Shown in pieces: positions 1 to 9,167 of a stretch of DNA of 64,000 nt (the first letter of the stretch is position 1; the number at the start of each line of letters is the position of its first letter). Position numbers and translations under genes: made by a program. This DNA is from Gilvibacter sediminis (GTDB taxonomy: Bacteria > Bacteroidota > Bacteroidia > Flavobacteriales > Flavobacteriaceae): assembly GCF_028561565.1 (NCBI RefSeq), contig NZ_JAQQTE010000004.1, positions 513,017 to 577,016 on the forward strand, read 5' to 3'. The notes beneath the pieces are model-generated. The model saw only the letters and a program-made list of their open reading frames with translations. It did no database searches and had not been told where the DNA came from.

Positions 1-208
1 TTGTAATGTGATCGCTCCTGGATTCATTGAAACTGAAATGACTGCGAAGTTGGATCCAGATACAGTTCAGGGATGGCGTAACGCGATTCCATTGAAGCGT
101 GGAGGTCAGCCAGAAGATATTGCTAATGCCTGTGTATTCCTAGCCAGTGACCTGTCAGCCTACATCACCGGACAAGTAATGAATGTAGACGGTGGTATGC
201 TCACCTAA
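1..208 (+). CDS. fabG: 3-oxoacyl-[ACP] reductase FabG, C-terminal fragment
   Basis: This is the 3' end of a short-chain dehydrogenase; the frame is open to the window's left edge, so the start lies outside. Visible are the post-catalytic APGFIETEMT segment, then IPLKRGGQPEDIA, the FLASD helix and the closing YITGQ...VDGGM strand, all typical of FabG, the NADPH-dependent ketoacyl-ACP reductase of fatty-acid synthesis. The catalytic Ser-Tyr-Lys and the N-terminal TGxxxGxG are not in the window. Another SDR reductase with the same tail cannot be excluded, but the match to FabG is close. The next gene starts 22 bases downstream on the same strand. Confidence 0.85.
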   Translation, partial: CNVIAPGFIETEMTAKLDPDTVQGWRNAIPLKRGGQPEDIANACVFLASDLSAYITGQVMNVDGGMLT

Positions 209-230
209 TACTTAGACTCTAAATTAATTA

Positions 231-2261
231 ATGTCCGCAACAACCCTCTTATCTCTTATTGCTGCTGCAGTTATTGCTCTTGGGTTGTCTGTGTATATGT
301 ATGGTTTTAAATCACGATTGAACCTGAGACTCCGCTGGATTCTTGGGATTCTTCGTTTTATGACCTTGCTGACTCTTGGAGTGCTTTTGGTCAATCCGAA
401 GATCAAAAAGGAAACCTATACCACTCAAAAACCTGCACTGAATATTTTGGTTGACAATTCGAGTTCGTTACAGAATTTGAATCGGGATAGTGTAGTAGTT
501 GATCTGAGTACAGCCTTACTAGAAGATGCTGAGCTCAATGAGCGCTTTGATATTTCGGCATTTCAGTTCGATCAAAGCTTTAGCCCATTAAATTCTTTGG
601 ATTTTCAAGGAGTAAGCAGCAATATCGCAGAAGGGCTGCAAGGCTTGACGACCATTAATGGTGATCAAAATGCCGCTACAGTTTTACTCACAGATGGTAA
701 TCAGACTTTGGGTCGTGATTATGCAAGTTTAGGCAATCGTCTTAAAAACCCAGTATTTCCCGTAGTCATCGGGGATACGACTCAATTTGAAGATCTGCGC
801 ATCTCTAGATTGAACGCCAATCGGTATGCTTATCAAGACAATGAATTCCCCGTTGAACTTTCCTTAGGGTATACGGGAAATAATGCAGTGAACACCGTAT
901 TGATCATCCGCAAGGGTAATCAAGTGGTTAAGCGTCAAGCTCTCAGCTTTGATCCACAAGGGAATGCACAAACCATTGAAGTCCTTCTAAAAGCAGATCA
1001 AGTAGGAATTCAAACCTATACGGCCGAACTCCAGGCCTTAGCCTCAGAAAGAAATACCAGCAATAACCGCCAACAATTTGCTGTAGAAGTAATTGACCAA
1101 AGTACACGCGTGGCCATTATCTCTTCCATTCAGCATCCTGACCTTGGAGCCCTGAAAAAGTCTATAACCACCTTAAAACAAAGAGAGGTCAGCGTTATGG
1201 AACCCGCGCAAGCTGTCGGTAAATTAGACGATTATCAACTGGTGATCCTGTATCAGCCCGATTCCCGCTTTACCCCAGTGTATCAAGAGCTCAATGAGCT
1301 TAAAAAGAACCGCTGGACCATTACGGGTTTACAAACGGATTGGAATTTTTTAAACGATATTCAATTGCGCTATGCAAAAATAGGAGCAGGAGGGGAAGAT
1401 CAAGTTTCTGCAGAGACCAATAGAAACTATCCGATCTTTGCCATGGATCCTGTAGATTTTAGTAGCTATCCGCCGCTGATTACGCAATTTGGGAGTCTGG
1501 ATGTCTTTGTTCCCTATGATGAACTGCTGAGTCAGACCATTTCAGGAATCTTTACAGAATCTCCAATGCTCTTTAGTTTTGAAGCCGATGGAGTCCGGGA
1601 AGCTGTATGGGATGCGCAAGGTTTATGGCGCTGGCGTGCACACAACTTCATTGAGACACGCAGCTTTGAACAATTTGATGATCTGGTAGCCAATATGGTG
1701 CAGTATCTGTCCTCAAACAAACGCAGAAGCCGATTGAATGTGTCTTATGAGTCCTTTTATTACAGTAATGCGCAGATCGGGATTCAAGCGCAGTACTTCA
1801 ATGAGAACTACCAATTTGATCCCGAAGCGAGTCTAAATTTGACCTATACCAATGCCGATGGGCAAAGCCAACGCTTACCCATGCTGCTCAAAAACAACTA
1901 TTACCAAGCCAATTTAGACGGGTTAGCTGCTGGTATGTATGATTTCACTGTCACAGTTGATGGCCAAGGAATTGCCAGAAGTGGACAGTTCACCATTTTA
2001 GACTTTAGTGTGGAAGATCAATTGTTGACTCCAGATGTATTGAAGCTGAGTTCCTTGGCATCCAATACTGCGGGCAGCTTATTTTATGAGGATCAATTGG
2101 GTCAGCTAAAATCTGCTTTAATGGAAGACAGTCGCTTTGTTGCCATTCAAAAAAGTAGGCAAAATGTCGTACCTTTAATATCCTTAAAAATCCTACTCGG
2201 TTTGCTGGGATTACTGCTAGCAATAGAGTGGTTTACCAGAAAATATAACGGTTTAATATAA
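231..2261 (+). CDS. VWA-domain-like membrane protein
   Basis: A 676-residue protein with two N-terminal membrane helices (about residues 4-24 and 35-55) and one C-terminal helix (about 650-668) enclosing a large soluble part. A MIDAS-like metal site is suggested by DNSSS at about residue 75 and by LLTDGNQ at about 153, as in von Willebrand factor A domains. The rest is probably Ig-like beta domains on the periplasmic side. Proteins of this layout are common and uncharacterised in Bacteroidota. It lies 22 bases after fabG and 10 bases before the SPFH gene, so the three may be co-transcribed. Function unknown; a periplasmic adhesion or assembly role is only an inference. Confidence 0.75.
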   Translation: MSATTLLSLIAAAVIALGLSVYMYGFKSRLNLRLRWILGILRFMTLLTLGVLLVNPKIKKETYTTQKPALNILVDNSSSLQNLNRDSVVVDLSTALLEDAELNERFDISAFQFDQSFSPLNSLDFQGVSSNIAEGLQGLTTINGDQNAATVLLTDGNQTLGRDYASLGNRLKNPVFPVVIGDTTQFEDLRISRLNANRYAYQDNEFPVELSLGYTGNNAVNTVLIIRKGNQVVKRQALSFDPQGNAQTIEVLLKADQVGIQTYTAELQALASERNTSNNRQQFAVEVIDQSTRVAIISSIQHPDLGALKKSITTLKQREVSVMEPAQAVGKLDDYQLVILYQPDSRFTPVYQELNELKKNRWTITGLQTDWNFLNDIQLRYAKIGAGGEDQVSAETNRNYPIFAMDPVDFSSYPPLITQFGSLDVFVPYDELLSQTISGIFTESPMLFSFEADGVREAVWDAQGLWRWRAHNFIETRSFEQFDDLVANMVQYLSSNKRRSRLNVSYESFYYSNAQIGIQAQYFNENYQFDPEASLNLTYTNADGQSQRLPMLLKNNYYQANLDGLAAGMYDFTVTVDGQGIARSGQFTILDFSVEDQLLTPDVLKLSSLASNTAGSLFYEDQLGQLKSALMEDSRFVAIQKSRQNVVPLISLKILLGLLGLLLAIEWFTRKYNGLI

Positions 2262-2271
2262 TCTTTCAACC

Positions 2272-3087
2272 ATGGAAAAATTACCCAAACTCGGCGTCCC
2301 ATTGATCATTGGCGCCATTGTCATAATTATCATGTTATTCAAATCCTTTGTTCGTATTGAAGCGGGATACGCTGGCGTACTCTACGAGACCTTGAGTGGC
2401 GGTGTAGATCCCGAAAAACCCGCAATGAGACAAGGTTTAAACTTTGTCATGCCTTGGAATGAAGTAATCAAATACGAGGTGCGTCAACAAGAAGTATCAG
2501 AACAGATGGACGTGCTTTCATCAAACGGATTGGAAATTCAATTGGACGCTTCTGTACTTTATCAGCCAGATGCAAGTCAGCTTGGAAAACTCCATAACGA
2601 AAAAGGGGAGAATTATTTATCTCGATTGGTACAACCAGCCATCCGTTCTGCCGCGCGATCCGTAGTAGGGCGCTATACGCCAGAGCAGCTGTATTCTACC
2701 AAGCGTGACGCTATTCAGGATGAGATCTTTGCTGAGACCAAAAAGATCTTGGATGAAGAATATATTCAACTCAATCGTGTGTTAGTGCGTGATGTGACCT
2801 TACCACCGACCATTAAAGACGCTATTGAGCGTAAACTGAAGCAAGAGCAGGAATCCTTAGAATATGAATTCCGTTTGGAGAAAGCTGAAAAAGAAGCCCA
2901 ACGTCAACGTATTGAGGCAGAAGGTAAGGCTGCGGCTAACAGAATCCTCAGTGCTTCGTTGACCGATAAGATCTTACAAGAAAAAGGAATTCAAGCCACC
3001 TTAGAACTCTCTAAATCACCAAACAGTAAAATGGTCATCATTGGGTCTGGAGATGATGGGTTACCTTTGATTCTCAACAATAATTAA
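2272..3087 (+). CDS. SPFH/prohibitin-family membrane protein
   Basis: A 271-residue protein with one N-terminal membrane anchor (about residues 8-25), then an SPFH/band-7 domain (about 28-200) and a charged alpha-helical coiled segment rich in Glu, Lys and Gln (about 195-235). The spacing and the RVLVRDVTLPPTI stretch match bacterial prohibitin-like proteins, which form ring oligomers on the inner membrane and often modulate membrane proteases or scaffolding. Length is normal for a prohibitin homologue. No protease or NfeD partner is adjacent; the neighbour upstream is the VWA-like membrane protein, 10 bases away and probably in the same operon. Confidence 0.88.
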   Translation: MEKLPKLGVPLIIGAIVIIIMLFKSFVRIEAGYAGVLYETLSGGVDPEKPAMRQGLNFVMPWNEVIKYEVRQQEVSEQMDVLSSNGLEIQLDASVLYQPDASQLGKLHNEKGENYLSRLVQPAIRSAARSVVGRYTPEQLYSTKRDAIQDEIFAETKKILDEEYIQLNRVLVRDVTLPPTIKDAIERKLKQEQESLEYEFRLEKAEKEAQRQRIEAEGKAAANRILSASLTDKILQEKGIQATLELSKSPNSKMVIIGSGDDGLPLILNNN

Positions 3088-3106
3088 TCAAAAGAAAGTT
3101 TTGATT
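3086..3106. other. Small inverted repeat at convergent 3' ends
   Basis: AATCAAAA and TTTTGATT form an 8-bp perfect stem around a 5-base loop, starting at the stop codon of the SPFH gene and ending at the stop of the converging symporter gene. It has no T-tract, so alone it is not an intrinsic terminator. It may stabilise 3' ends beside the stronger terminator immediately downstream. Confidence 0.4.
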
Positions 3107-4896
3107 TAGGAGGCGCTGCTGTTGGTAGCGCCTTTTTTATTGCGCCACAGGCGGTAAATGCCAACTCCAGCGATAAGCGTGATTGAAAAGAGTACCAAAG
3201 CCCCGATCGCGTTTCCATAAAGCGCGAAACCAAATCCAAATAGAGCAGTGTAAACCAAAAGGATTCCTAAAAGCATGGAACCTAGATCTGAAGTAAAATT
3301 GTCTTGGGTAGTGTTTAGCGTAATGTTTTGCTGTTCGGCTTTACGTCTTAAACCATTCCAGCCTTTTCCATAAGGAGTAATGGCGTTGTAAAAAGCGACC
3401 AATTTATCTGTGTCCGTTGGACGGGTCACTAGGGTAACAACGATCCAAGTAAGTGTGGTTAATACTACACCGATGACCAATTGGTAGTGCCCGGCTATTT
3501 CTGGGCCTACGGCATCATGCACGAACTCAAAATAAAGTGCAATTAAAAAGGAGACGATCATTCCACTGATCTCTGAATAGGCATTGACACGCCACCAGAA
3601 CCAACGCAGAATAAAGATCAATCCAGTACCTGCTCCGATCTGCAATAAGATTTGAAAAGTACCCAAAGCATCCGTTAAATAAAGGGCAAGACAAGCAGAA
3701 AAGACCATCAACAAAACCGTTGACAAGCGTCCTACTGTGACCAGTTCCTTTTCACTAGCTTCTGGTTTTACAAAGCGCTGATAAAAATCCAAAGCGATAT
3801 AGGAAGAACCCCAATTCAAATGGGTAGAAATAGTGCTCATAAAGGCCGCGATCAATGAAGCTAATACCAATCCCAATAGCCCGGCAGGTAATTGAGTCAG
3901 CATGGCAGAATACCCTAGATCATGTCCTAAAACAGCATCTGGAAAGGCCGCTCCAATATCTGTGAGTTCTGGATACAGCACCAAAGAGGCCAGTGCAATT
4001 AAGATCCAAGGCCAGGGACGCAAGGCGTAATGAGTAATATTAAAGAGCAGGGTAGCGCCAATGGCATTTTTCTCATCCTTAGCAGAAAGCATGCGCTGCG
4101 CAATGTATCCACCACCTCCGGGCTCCGCTCCTGGATACCAAACCGACCACCATTGTACCGCGATGGGTATGATCAACAAAACAATGAGGGATTCATTATC
4201 GCTAAAGTCAGGAAGAAAGCTCAATTTATCGGAAACATTGGGGTGGGAGAGCATGGCCTCTAATCCGCCAACTTCAGGCAGATTAATAATGTAATAGGCA
4301 GCCCATACAGAACCTACCATGGCTACAATGAACTGCAAGAAATCGGTAAAGATGACTCCACGCAATCCGCCTAAAGTACTGTAAACAACGGTAATGATAC
4401 TCGCATAAAGAACACACTCCCAAGGTTGTAAACCGAACATCACCCCTCCGATCTTTATAGCTGCCAAACACACAGAAGCCATAATAAGCACATTGAAAAT
4501 GACTCCAAGATAGATCGCCCTAAAGCCTCTTAAAAATGCAGCAGGCTTGCCACTATAGCGTAGTTCGTAGAATTCTAGATCAGTTACTACTTTGGAACGT
4601 CTCCATAGTTTGGCGTAAATAAATACGGTAAGCATTCCTGTGATGAGGAAAGCCCACCAGGCCCAATTCCCAGAGACACCGTTTTGTCTCACAATATCTG
4701 TGACCAGGTTAGGGGTGTCTGCAGAAAAGGTCGTGGCCACCATGGAGATCCCAAGTAACCACCAAGGCATATTTCTCCCCGAAAGAAAAAACTCTTTGGT
4801 ATTCTTACCGGCACGTTTGGTGACGACCAAACCAATAATAGTAAACACAATAAAAAATCCGAGGATGATTCCCCAATCCAGGGTGGATAAAGACAT
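3106..4896 (-). CDS. Sodium:solute symporter family transporter
   Basis: A 596-residue polytopic protein with about 13-14 hydrophobic segments of the SSS family (LeuT fold), which couples sodium influx to uptake of a small solute. The N-terminal KNTKEFFLSGRNMPWW and ATTFSADTPN segments are typical, as is the long internal loop around residues 500-530. The substrate cannot be read from the sequence; Bacteroidota relatives are linked to sugars, amino sugars or other organic solutes. It is the third gene of an OmpA / HhH-protein / symporter operon, with only one base separating it from the upstream stop. Its 3' end overlaps the opposite-strand terminator. Confidence 0.88.
   Translation of the reverse strand: MSLSTLDWGIILGFFIVFTIIGLVVTKRAGKNTKEFFLSGRNMPWWLLGISMVATTFSADTPNLVTDIVRQNGVSGNWAWWAFLITGMLTVFIYAKLWRRSKVVTDLEFYELRYSGKPAAFLRGFRAIYLGVIFNVLIMASVCLAAIKIGGVMFGLQPWECVLYASIITVVYSTLGGLRGVIFTDFLQFIVAMVGSVWAAYYIINLPEVGGLEAMLSHPNVSDKLSFLPDFSDNESLIVLLIIPIAVQWWSVWYPGAEPGGGGYIAQRMLSAKDEKNAIGATLLFNITHYALRPWPWILIALASLVLYPELTDIGAAFPDAVLGHDLGYSAMLTQLPAGLLGLVLASLIAAFMSTISTHLNWGSSYIALDFYQRFVKPEASEKELVTVGRLSTVLLMVFSACLALYLTDALGTFQILLQIGAGTGLIFILRWFWWRVNAYSEISGMIVSFLIALYFEFVHDAVGPEIAGHYQLVIGVVLTTLTWIVVTLVTRPTDTDKLVAFYNAITPYGKGWNGLRRKAEQQNITLNTTQDNFTSDLGSMLLGILLVYTALFGFGFALYGNAIGALVLFSITLIAGVGIYRLWRNKKGATNSSAS
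3111..3139 (+). terminator. Intrinsic terminator of the VWA-SPFH unit
   Basis: A perfect 7-bp stem AGGCGCT/AGCGCCT with a 9-base loop is followed by six T. It reads in the direction of the SPFH gene. The stem lies wholly inside the last codons of the opposite-strand symporter gene, so the same bases also encode that protein's C-terminus. Confidence 0.8.
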
Positions 4897-4897
4897 G

Positions 4898-5539
4898 TTA
4901 GTAGTTTTTGAGTCGCTCTGCTTGACCGACCCAATTGTCGCGTTCCATGCGGCCCGGGAAAAAGTCGATCATTTCCGTAACGGTTTGGATATCTTCCCAA
5001 TTGAATCGACTGATCTGATCATAGGTATAAATCCCGATCTCATTGAGCTTTTGTTCAATATACGGACCTACCCCTGAGATCTGGGTGAGATCGTCCTTGT
5101 CACTGGCACTCGCGTAGCCAAAATTATCAAAGTTCAACTCCTTTTTTTCTAAGGCTTTTTGATAAACCGCGCTGGCCTTGGCTGCAACCTCTTGTTGGGT
5201 TTTGACCTGTTTGGTCTCTGCAGTTTCTGGAGTTGGTGTATTCACGACGACCGGAGCGGCTTTAACAGGAGCCGCTTGAGTAGTGGCACGCGTTCTACTT
5301 TCTATGGTCTCAATGATCTTGGGCTCAATCTCTGTGTAAAGCACCTCAATATCTTTGGCAGCTTCATTTTGACGCTCGTCCAATTCTTTACGAAGCTTCT
5401 TAATGGCTTTTTTATGCTTACCATTGTTGAGCTGTAAACTGGCTAGGTATCCAATAAGAAATGAACTCAGCATTAAAATACTGATCTCCAAATAGGCCGA
5501 CCACATATCGCTGGCTAGTATTTCAGAGAATCCCTCCAT
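4898..5539 (-). CDS. Membrane-anchored helix-hairpin-helix protein
   Basis: A 213-residue protein with one N-terminal membrane helix (about residues 15-35), a charged helical and Ala/Pro/Thr-rich linker (about 40-145) and a C-terminal helix-hairpin-helix-like domain (about 150-205) with the motif LTQISGVGPYIEQKL. This domain resembles the HhH region found at the end of some NADH-dehydrogenase-E-like and DUF4332-type proteins; it may bind nucleic acid or protein. Its start shares one base with the stop of the upstream OmpA gene (TAATG), so the two are translationally coupled. Specific function unknown. Confidence 0.7.
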   Translation of the reverse strand: MEGFSEILASDMWSAYLEISILMLSSFLIGYLASLQLNNGKHKKAIKKLRKELDERQNEAAKDIEVLYTEIEPKIIETIESRTRATTQAAPVKAAPVVVNTPTPETAETKQVKTQQEVAAKASAVYQKALEKKELNFDNFGYASASDKDDLTQISGVGPYIEQKLNEIGIYTYDQISRFNWEDIQTVTEMIDFFPGRMERDNWVGQAERLKNY

Positions 5540-6498
5540 TAATTGAATATAATTTCTATGCGTCTGTTAAGATCACGACCGCGTTGTGAATTGTTGGAAT
5601 CAATGGGTTCTGATTCTCCTTTGGACAAGGCCATTAATCTGGTTTTATCTAAACTTCCTCGTGAAATGAAATACCAGCGCACTTGTCTAGCGTATTTGAG
5701 CCCTAAATTATAATTGTCCTGGTAATTCCCAATGTTATCCGTATGTCCAACGATCTTTACGGTGATCTCTGGACGTTCCTCTAAAACGGTTTTGATCTCT
5801 TCTAAAGTATTTTTCAATGCATTATTAACCAAGATCCCAGAGTTGGTAAAGGTTGGATAGACTACTTTGTTCTTTGGAATTGCGGTCGCCAAAGCAGCAA
5901 CGCGCTCGGTATCTAAAGGTCCAAACTTGAACGAAATACCATTGTCAAAGGAATTTTGACTGTCAAAGTCAATGTCTTGAATATCTGATTTAATTACGAT
6001 AACTTCTCTTGGCACACCTGCTGCAACCAACTCTTCCTTTATGAATTCGCCGCGAATCACTCCAAAATTAGGGCTCCTAAAGTCCTCATCGGCACTGTAT
6101 CTGGATAAAATGGTTACCTCTCTGTCGGGATGTTCCAGCAAGTAATTCAAGATTTTATACTTGTAATCGAGGTTACTCGCATCGCTGTAAACCAGGGAAT
6201 CGTTCTTACTGATCCGCAGTCCTTGATCAAAATAGAAAATGGTGGTTCCCTCAGCATCTTTGCCTACAAGTCCCTCCAAGCTTGGATTAGCTTCAGCGGT
6301 TATGAGCGTGTCTTGCACGGCGAGGGTTGTTGTGATAGTATCTGCGGTCACTTGCTTTTCAAGTTGTTCAATTGAGTCTTGTTGTGCGGAGGTTTTAGTC
6401 CAAGACAAATTTGCAGGGGCTTTAATTAAAGAATATAGCCACAGTGCGAAAAAGGTCCAAACGGCAAAAACCACAAAGGCTATTAGAAAATTCTTCAT
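5539..6498 (-). CDS. OmpA-family peptidoglycan-binding protein
   Basis: A 319-residue protein with an uncleaved N-terminal membrane helix (about residues 4-24). The C-terminal OmpA-like domain (about 205-319) carries VKIVGHTDNIG...N..L...RA-type residues and the closing RGRDLNRRIEI signature that binds the peptide stem of peptidoglycan. A central stretch (about 105-170) resembles a degenerate first OmpA-like unit, suggesting internal duplication. It heads the operon with the HhH protein and the symporter. Likely role: an envelope tether between inner membrane and cell wall. Confidence 0.85.
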   Translation of the reverse strand: MKNFLIAFVVFAVWTFFALWLYSLIKAPANLSWTKTSAQQDSIEQLEKQVTADTITTTLAVQDTLITAEANPSLEGLVGKDAEGTTIFYFDQGLRISKNDSLVYSDASNLDYKYKILNYLLEHPDREVTILSRYSADEDFRSPNFGVIRGEFIKEELVAAGVPREVIVIKSDIQDIDFDSQNSFDNGISFKFGPLDTERVAALATAIPKNKVVYPTFTNSGILVNNALKNTLEEIKTVLEERPEITVKIVGHTDNIGNYQDNYNLGLKYARQVRWYFISRGSLDKTRLMALSKGESEPIDSNNSQRGRDLNRRIEIIFN

Positions 6499-6633
6499 TA
6501 ATGCACCCCAAATCCCAAATTAATGGACGAAAAATACTACAAAATCAACCATAAAACTAAAAAATTCTTCAGTTTTTACGAACGATTAGAACGGGGATTT
6601 ATTAACCTTTTGTGAACAAAAAGACCTTGCAAT

Positions 6634-6653
6634 GCCCCTGACTTAACAGGGGC
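6634..6653 (-). terminator. Possible terminator hairpin
   Basis: GCCCCTG/CAGGGGC forms a perfect 7-bp GC-rich stem with a 6-base loop, 6 bases beyond the stop of the - strand membrane gene. A run of T follows only after an 11-base gap (TCTTTTTG), so it is weaker than the other terminators in this window. Confidence 0.45.
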
Positions 6654-6659
6654 GTTAAA

Positions 6660-7091
6660 TTATTTCAAGATTCCTTCTGCAGTTGCCTTTTTGGAATACC
6701 AAACAAAGACCACTGATAAGATCAATACAATGATCGGCATAATCAGTGCTTGCGCACCGTATACCTCAAAAGTATTGGATAAAAAGAAACCGTAAATCTG
6801 TTGTCCAATCACACCTAAAAGAGAGAGCAAAAACAGGGGATAAGCAAACCGTTTACGGATCAACAGGGCAATAGCTCCCAAAAGTCCAAACCACACAGCA
6901 ATAGCAAAAGCTGCGGTAGCCCATGAAGGAGTAGCTGCATAGAGCTCCTGTTCTGTAGTAGGTAACATTTTAAGGGCATCTTCTGTCATAAAAGCTTGCC
7001 CTAGATAAGCGAGCACACCAAAGATGTTCCAAATCAATGCTACTATGGCAATTACCCAAAATAGGCTGGTGGGTTTCTTTGTTTCTGTCAT
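6660..7091 (-). CDS. Four-helix membrane protein, unknown function
   Basis: A 143-residue protein made almost entirely of four hydrophobic segments (about residues 11-33, 55-77, 84-104 and 115-133), with a short polar N-terminus and a basic loop (IRKRF) between helices 2 and 3. Similar small proteins in Bacteroidota are sometimes labelled sugar transporter without evidence. It is monocistronic: it is followed by a hairpin and faces a divergent secreted-protein gene across 123 bases. I do not recognise a family with known function. Confidence 0.7.
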   Translation of the reverse strand: MTETKKPTSLFWVIAIVALIWNIFGVLAYLGQAFMTEDALKMLPTTEQELYAATPSWATAAFAIAVWFGLLGAIALLIRKRFAYPLFLLSLLGVIGQQIYGFFLSNTFEVYGAQALIMPIIVLILSVVFVWYSKKATAEGILK

Positions 7092-7214
7092 GAGAAAATA
7101 GTTTAATTGATTAGTTGGACTAAATGTACAAATTCTCTGTAAATGTGTTAAGTCCGCGTTAATTGGGACTTAAGCCACTATTTATAAATTTTTTGCACGA
7201 TATTTGCTACCAGT

Positions 7215-7904
7215 ATGTCTATGATGAAGAAGTATTGTACTGTTATGCTGATGAGCGCTGGTCTTTTGGCCTACGGTCAAATAGATAGTCCTACGGGAAT
7301 GGGCTCTGGGCTGGATATCCCTTTTGGCTCTAGCAATGACGATGTCAATATAGGCGGAAGCAGCTTGAGCATCCCTAATTTTGGTTTGGACAATCCCGAT
7401 GACAAACAGGGCTTTGGGCAGTTTAGCGTAACCGATACTCTAAGTATAGGAGAAACCGAAAAAGAAGGGATCAAATTCACGACAGACCGCGGGTTTGTGG
7501 ATACCAAAACAGATAAAGCTCCTAAATACTTCACCAAAGACAAGGAGGAAAAAGACGAATACCGCCAGAATCAATTCTTTGGTCAATACAGCTCTGATGC
7601 AAAATTTGTGGTTTTGCGTTGCCGTGACCACGAGTTTGTGGATGGAGATCGCGTCCGCGTCTATATGAATGGACATGTATTGGTTCCCAACATTAGATTA
7701 GGCAGCGGCTATCAGGATTTTGAACTCTTCCTAGATCCTGGAATGAACACTGTGGAGATTGAAGCCTTGAATCAAGGAACTTCGGGTCCAAATACCGCGG
7801 AATTCATCATTATTGATGATGACGGCGCCTTACTTTTCTCCAATGAATGGAATTTAGCCACAGGAATTCGCGCAAAATTCATCATAAATAAGCCGCAACA
7901 ATAA
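7215..7904 (+). CDS. Secreted beta-sandwich protein, unknown function
   Basis: A 229-residue protein with a signal peptide (about residues 1-21, ending near LAYGQ) and no lipobox. Residues 25-100 are Gly/Ser/Asp-rich and low in complexity. Residues 120-229 form a beta-rich domain with alternating hydrophobics (RVRVYMNGHVLV, DFELFLDPGMNTVEIEALN, AEFIIIDDDG). It resembles conserved exported proteins of Flavobacteriaceae without an assigned role. A second ATG three codons downstream could also start it. It stands alone between a divergent membrane gene and a lipoprotein gene. Confidence 0.7.
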   Translation: MSMMKKYCTVMLMSAGLLAYGQIDSPTGMGSGLDIPFGSSNDDVNIGGSSLSIPNFGLDNPDDKQGFGQFSVTDTLSIGETEKEGIKFTTDRGFVDTKTDKAPKYFTKDKEEKDEYRQNQFFGQYSSDAKFVVLRCRDHEFVDGDRVRVYMNGHVLVPNIRLGSGYQDFELFLDPGMNTVEIEALNQGTSGPNTAEFIIIDDDGALLFSNEWNLATGIRAKFIINKPQQ

Positions 7905-8036
7905 ACCCGCGTATTTCCTAGGGTTCCGGCTTATTTCTTCACTATTTTACTTAAGTAAACATTTATCGGTAAACACCGTTTTTCTACTATTTGCTACTAC
8001 TTTCATCTTGCCAATCGAAAAAAGTGAAAAAGAAAG

Positions 8037-9014
8037 ATGAAGAGAAGTATACTAATCCTGCTTAGTGCTCTTTTTTGGATATCCTGCTCCGATGATGATA
8101 AGGCCATTGACGTGGTCACCGAAGAAATCGAGTACGGAGCCGTAGTACGTACCCTGCAATTTAATAATGCAGAATTTAACGTCAACGATCCAGACAGCAT
8201 GTTCAGTGTTGATGTAGAAGTACAAGACGAACAGGATGGTGGCCTGCTGGAAGCGGTAGATCTATTTGTCAGTTTTAAAGACAATACTCCGGCAGGTGGT
8301 GACTTCTCAACGGGAGAGGCCGCCCTAGGGAGTCTCATGCCCGACGAATTCACTACTGGAGCCAACGGCTTTCCCAGTATAACTCTAAATTACTCGCAAG
8401 CTGCTTTGGCAGAGGCTGTGGGGGTATCTCTAACCAACGTGGCTTGCAGTGATCAATTTTTAGTTCGCACGCGCATACGTCTAACAGACGGTCGCTCTTT
8501 TACAACAGGGACGGCCAGTTCCATTATACTGGCTTACGAGACCTTTTTTAGTTCGCCCTATTGCTACACCATCAATGTGGTGGAGCCCATAGATGAGGAA
8601 TTGTTTACTGGGAATTACATCATGACCAGTATTGTAGACGGCCCTCTTGGACCTACTTTCAATGAGGTCGATCAATTGGTAGAGGTTACCAAGGCGCCGC
8701 ATTCTAATACGGTTAGACAAGTACGGCTAAAACATGTTTTATCACACCCCACGAACGAACAACCTAGAATTTATGAATTCAGTATTGTTTGTGATCAGGT
8801 GGTATTTAGAAAGAATCAATTGTCCAGTGTTATCGGACAGTGTACGTTTTCTACTTCTAGTCCGATTTTACTCGGACCCGATACAGAGAACGCTCCCGCA
8901 AATATCTTAGACGACAGTGTCTTTGAAGTTTGGTTTGTGGAAGGATATTTAGGATTTGATGGCCGCTGTGGTTTTGGAACAGCGCCTTCACGTATACGGT
9001 TTACCAAACAGTAG
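8037..9014 (+). CDS. Lipoprotein, unknown function
   Basis: A 325-residue protein with a short lipoprotein signal: a basic start, a hydrophobic core and the lipobox WISC at about residues 14-17, then an acidic SDDDKA segment, which in Bacteroidota resembles an export signal to the cell surface. The mature part is beta-rich with several Cys residues (near 139, 179, 251, 266 and 312). I recognise no domain. It is followed by a long two-tier hairpin, so it is probably a single-gene transcript. Confidence 0.65.
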   Translation: MKRSILILLSALFWISCSDDDKAIDVVTEEIEYGAVVRTLQFNNAEFNVNDPDSMFSVDVEVQDEQDGGLLEAVDLFVSFKDNTPAGGDFSTGEAALGSLMPDEFTTGANGFPSITLNYSQAALAEAVGVSLTNVACSDQFLVRTRIRLTDGRSFTTGTASSIILAYETFFSSPYCYTINVVEPIDEELFTGNYIMTSIVDGPLGPTFNEVDQLVEVTKAPHSNTVRQVRLKHVLSHPTNEQPRIYEFSIVCDQVVFRKNQLSSVIGQCTFSTSSPILLGPDTENAPANILDDSVFEVWFVEGYLGFDGRCGFGTAPSRIRFTKQ

Positions 9015-9080
9015 ATCGTAATTAACTCGGGTGTGGTTACCCGATTCTCATACAGTTAGTGAGTAAATTAGTGTTGTTGC

Positions 9081-9148
9081 AACGCTCCCGCTTAGAAGTT
9101 ATTTTGTGGTAATTTTAAACTTCTATCACGGGAGCGTTCTATTTTTTG
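9081..9148 (+). terminator. Long two-tier terminator hairpin
   Basis: AACGCTCCCG pairs with CGGGAGCGTT (10 bp), then, after a 2/3-base internal loop, TAGAAGTT pairs with AACTTCTA (8 bp) around a 17-base AT-rich loop. Six T follow at 9142-9147. It ends the lipoprotein transcript. At 58 bases the folded part is much longer than the other terminators here. Confidence 0.75.
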
Positions 9149-9167
9149 CTTACCTTGATTCTGAAAA

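Noticed and set aside
4640-5077. A 145-residue forward frame across the symporter and HhH genes
   Set aside because: It spans two genes on the opposite strand and shows no family features.
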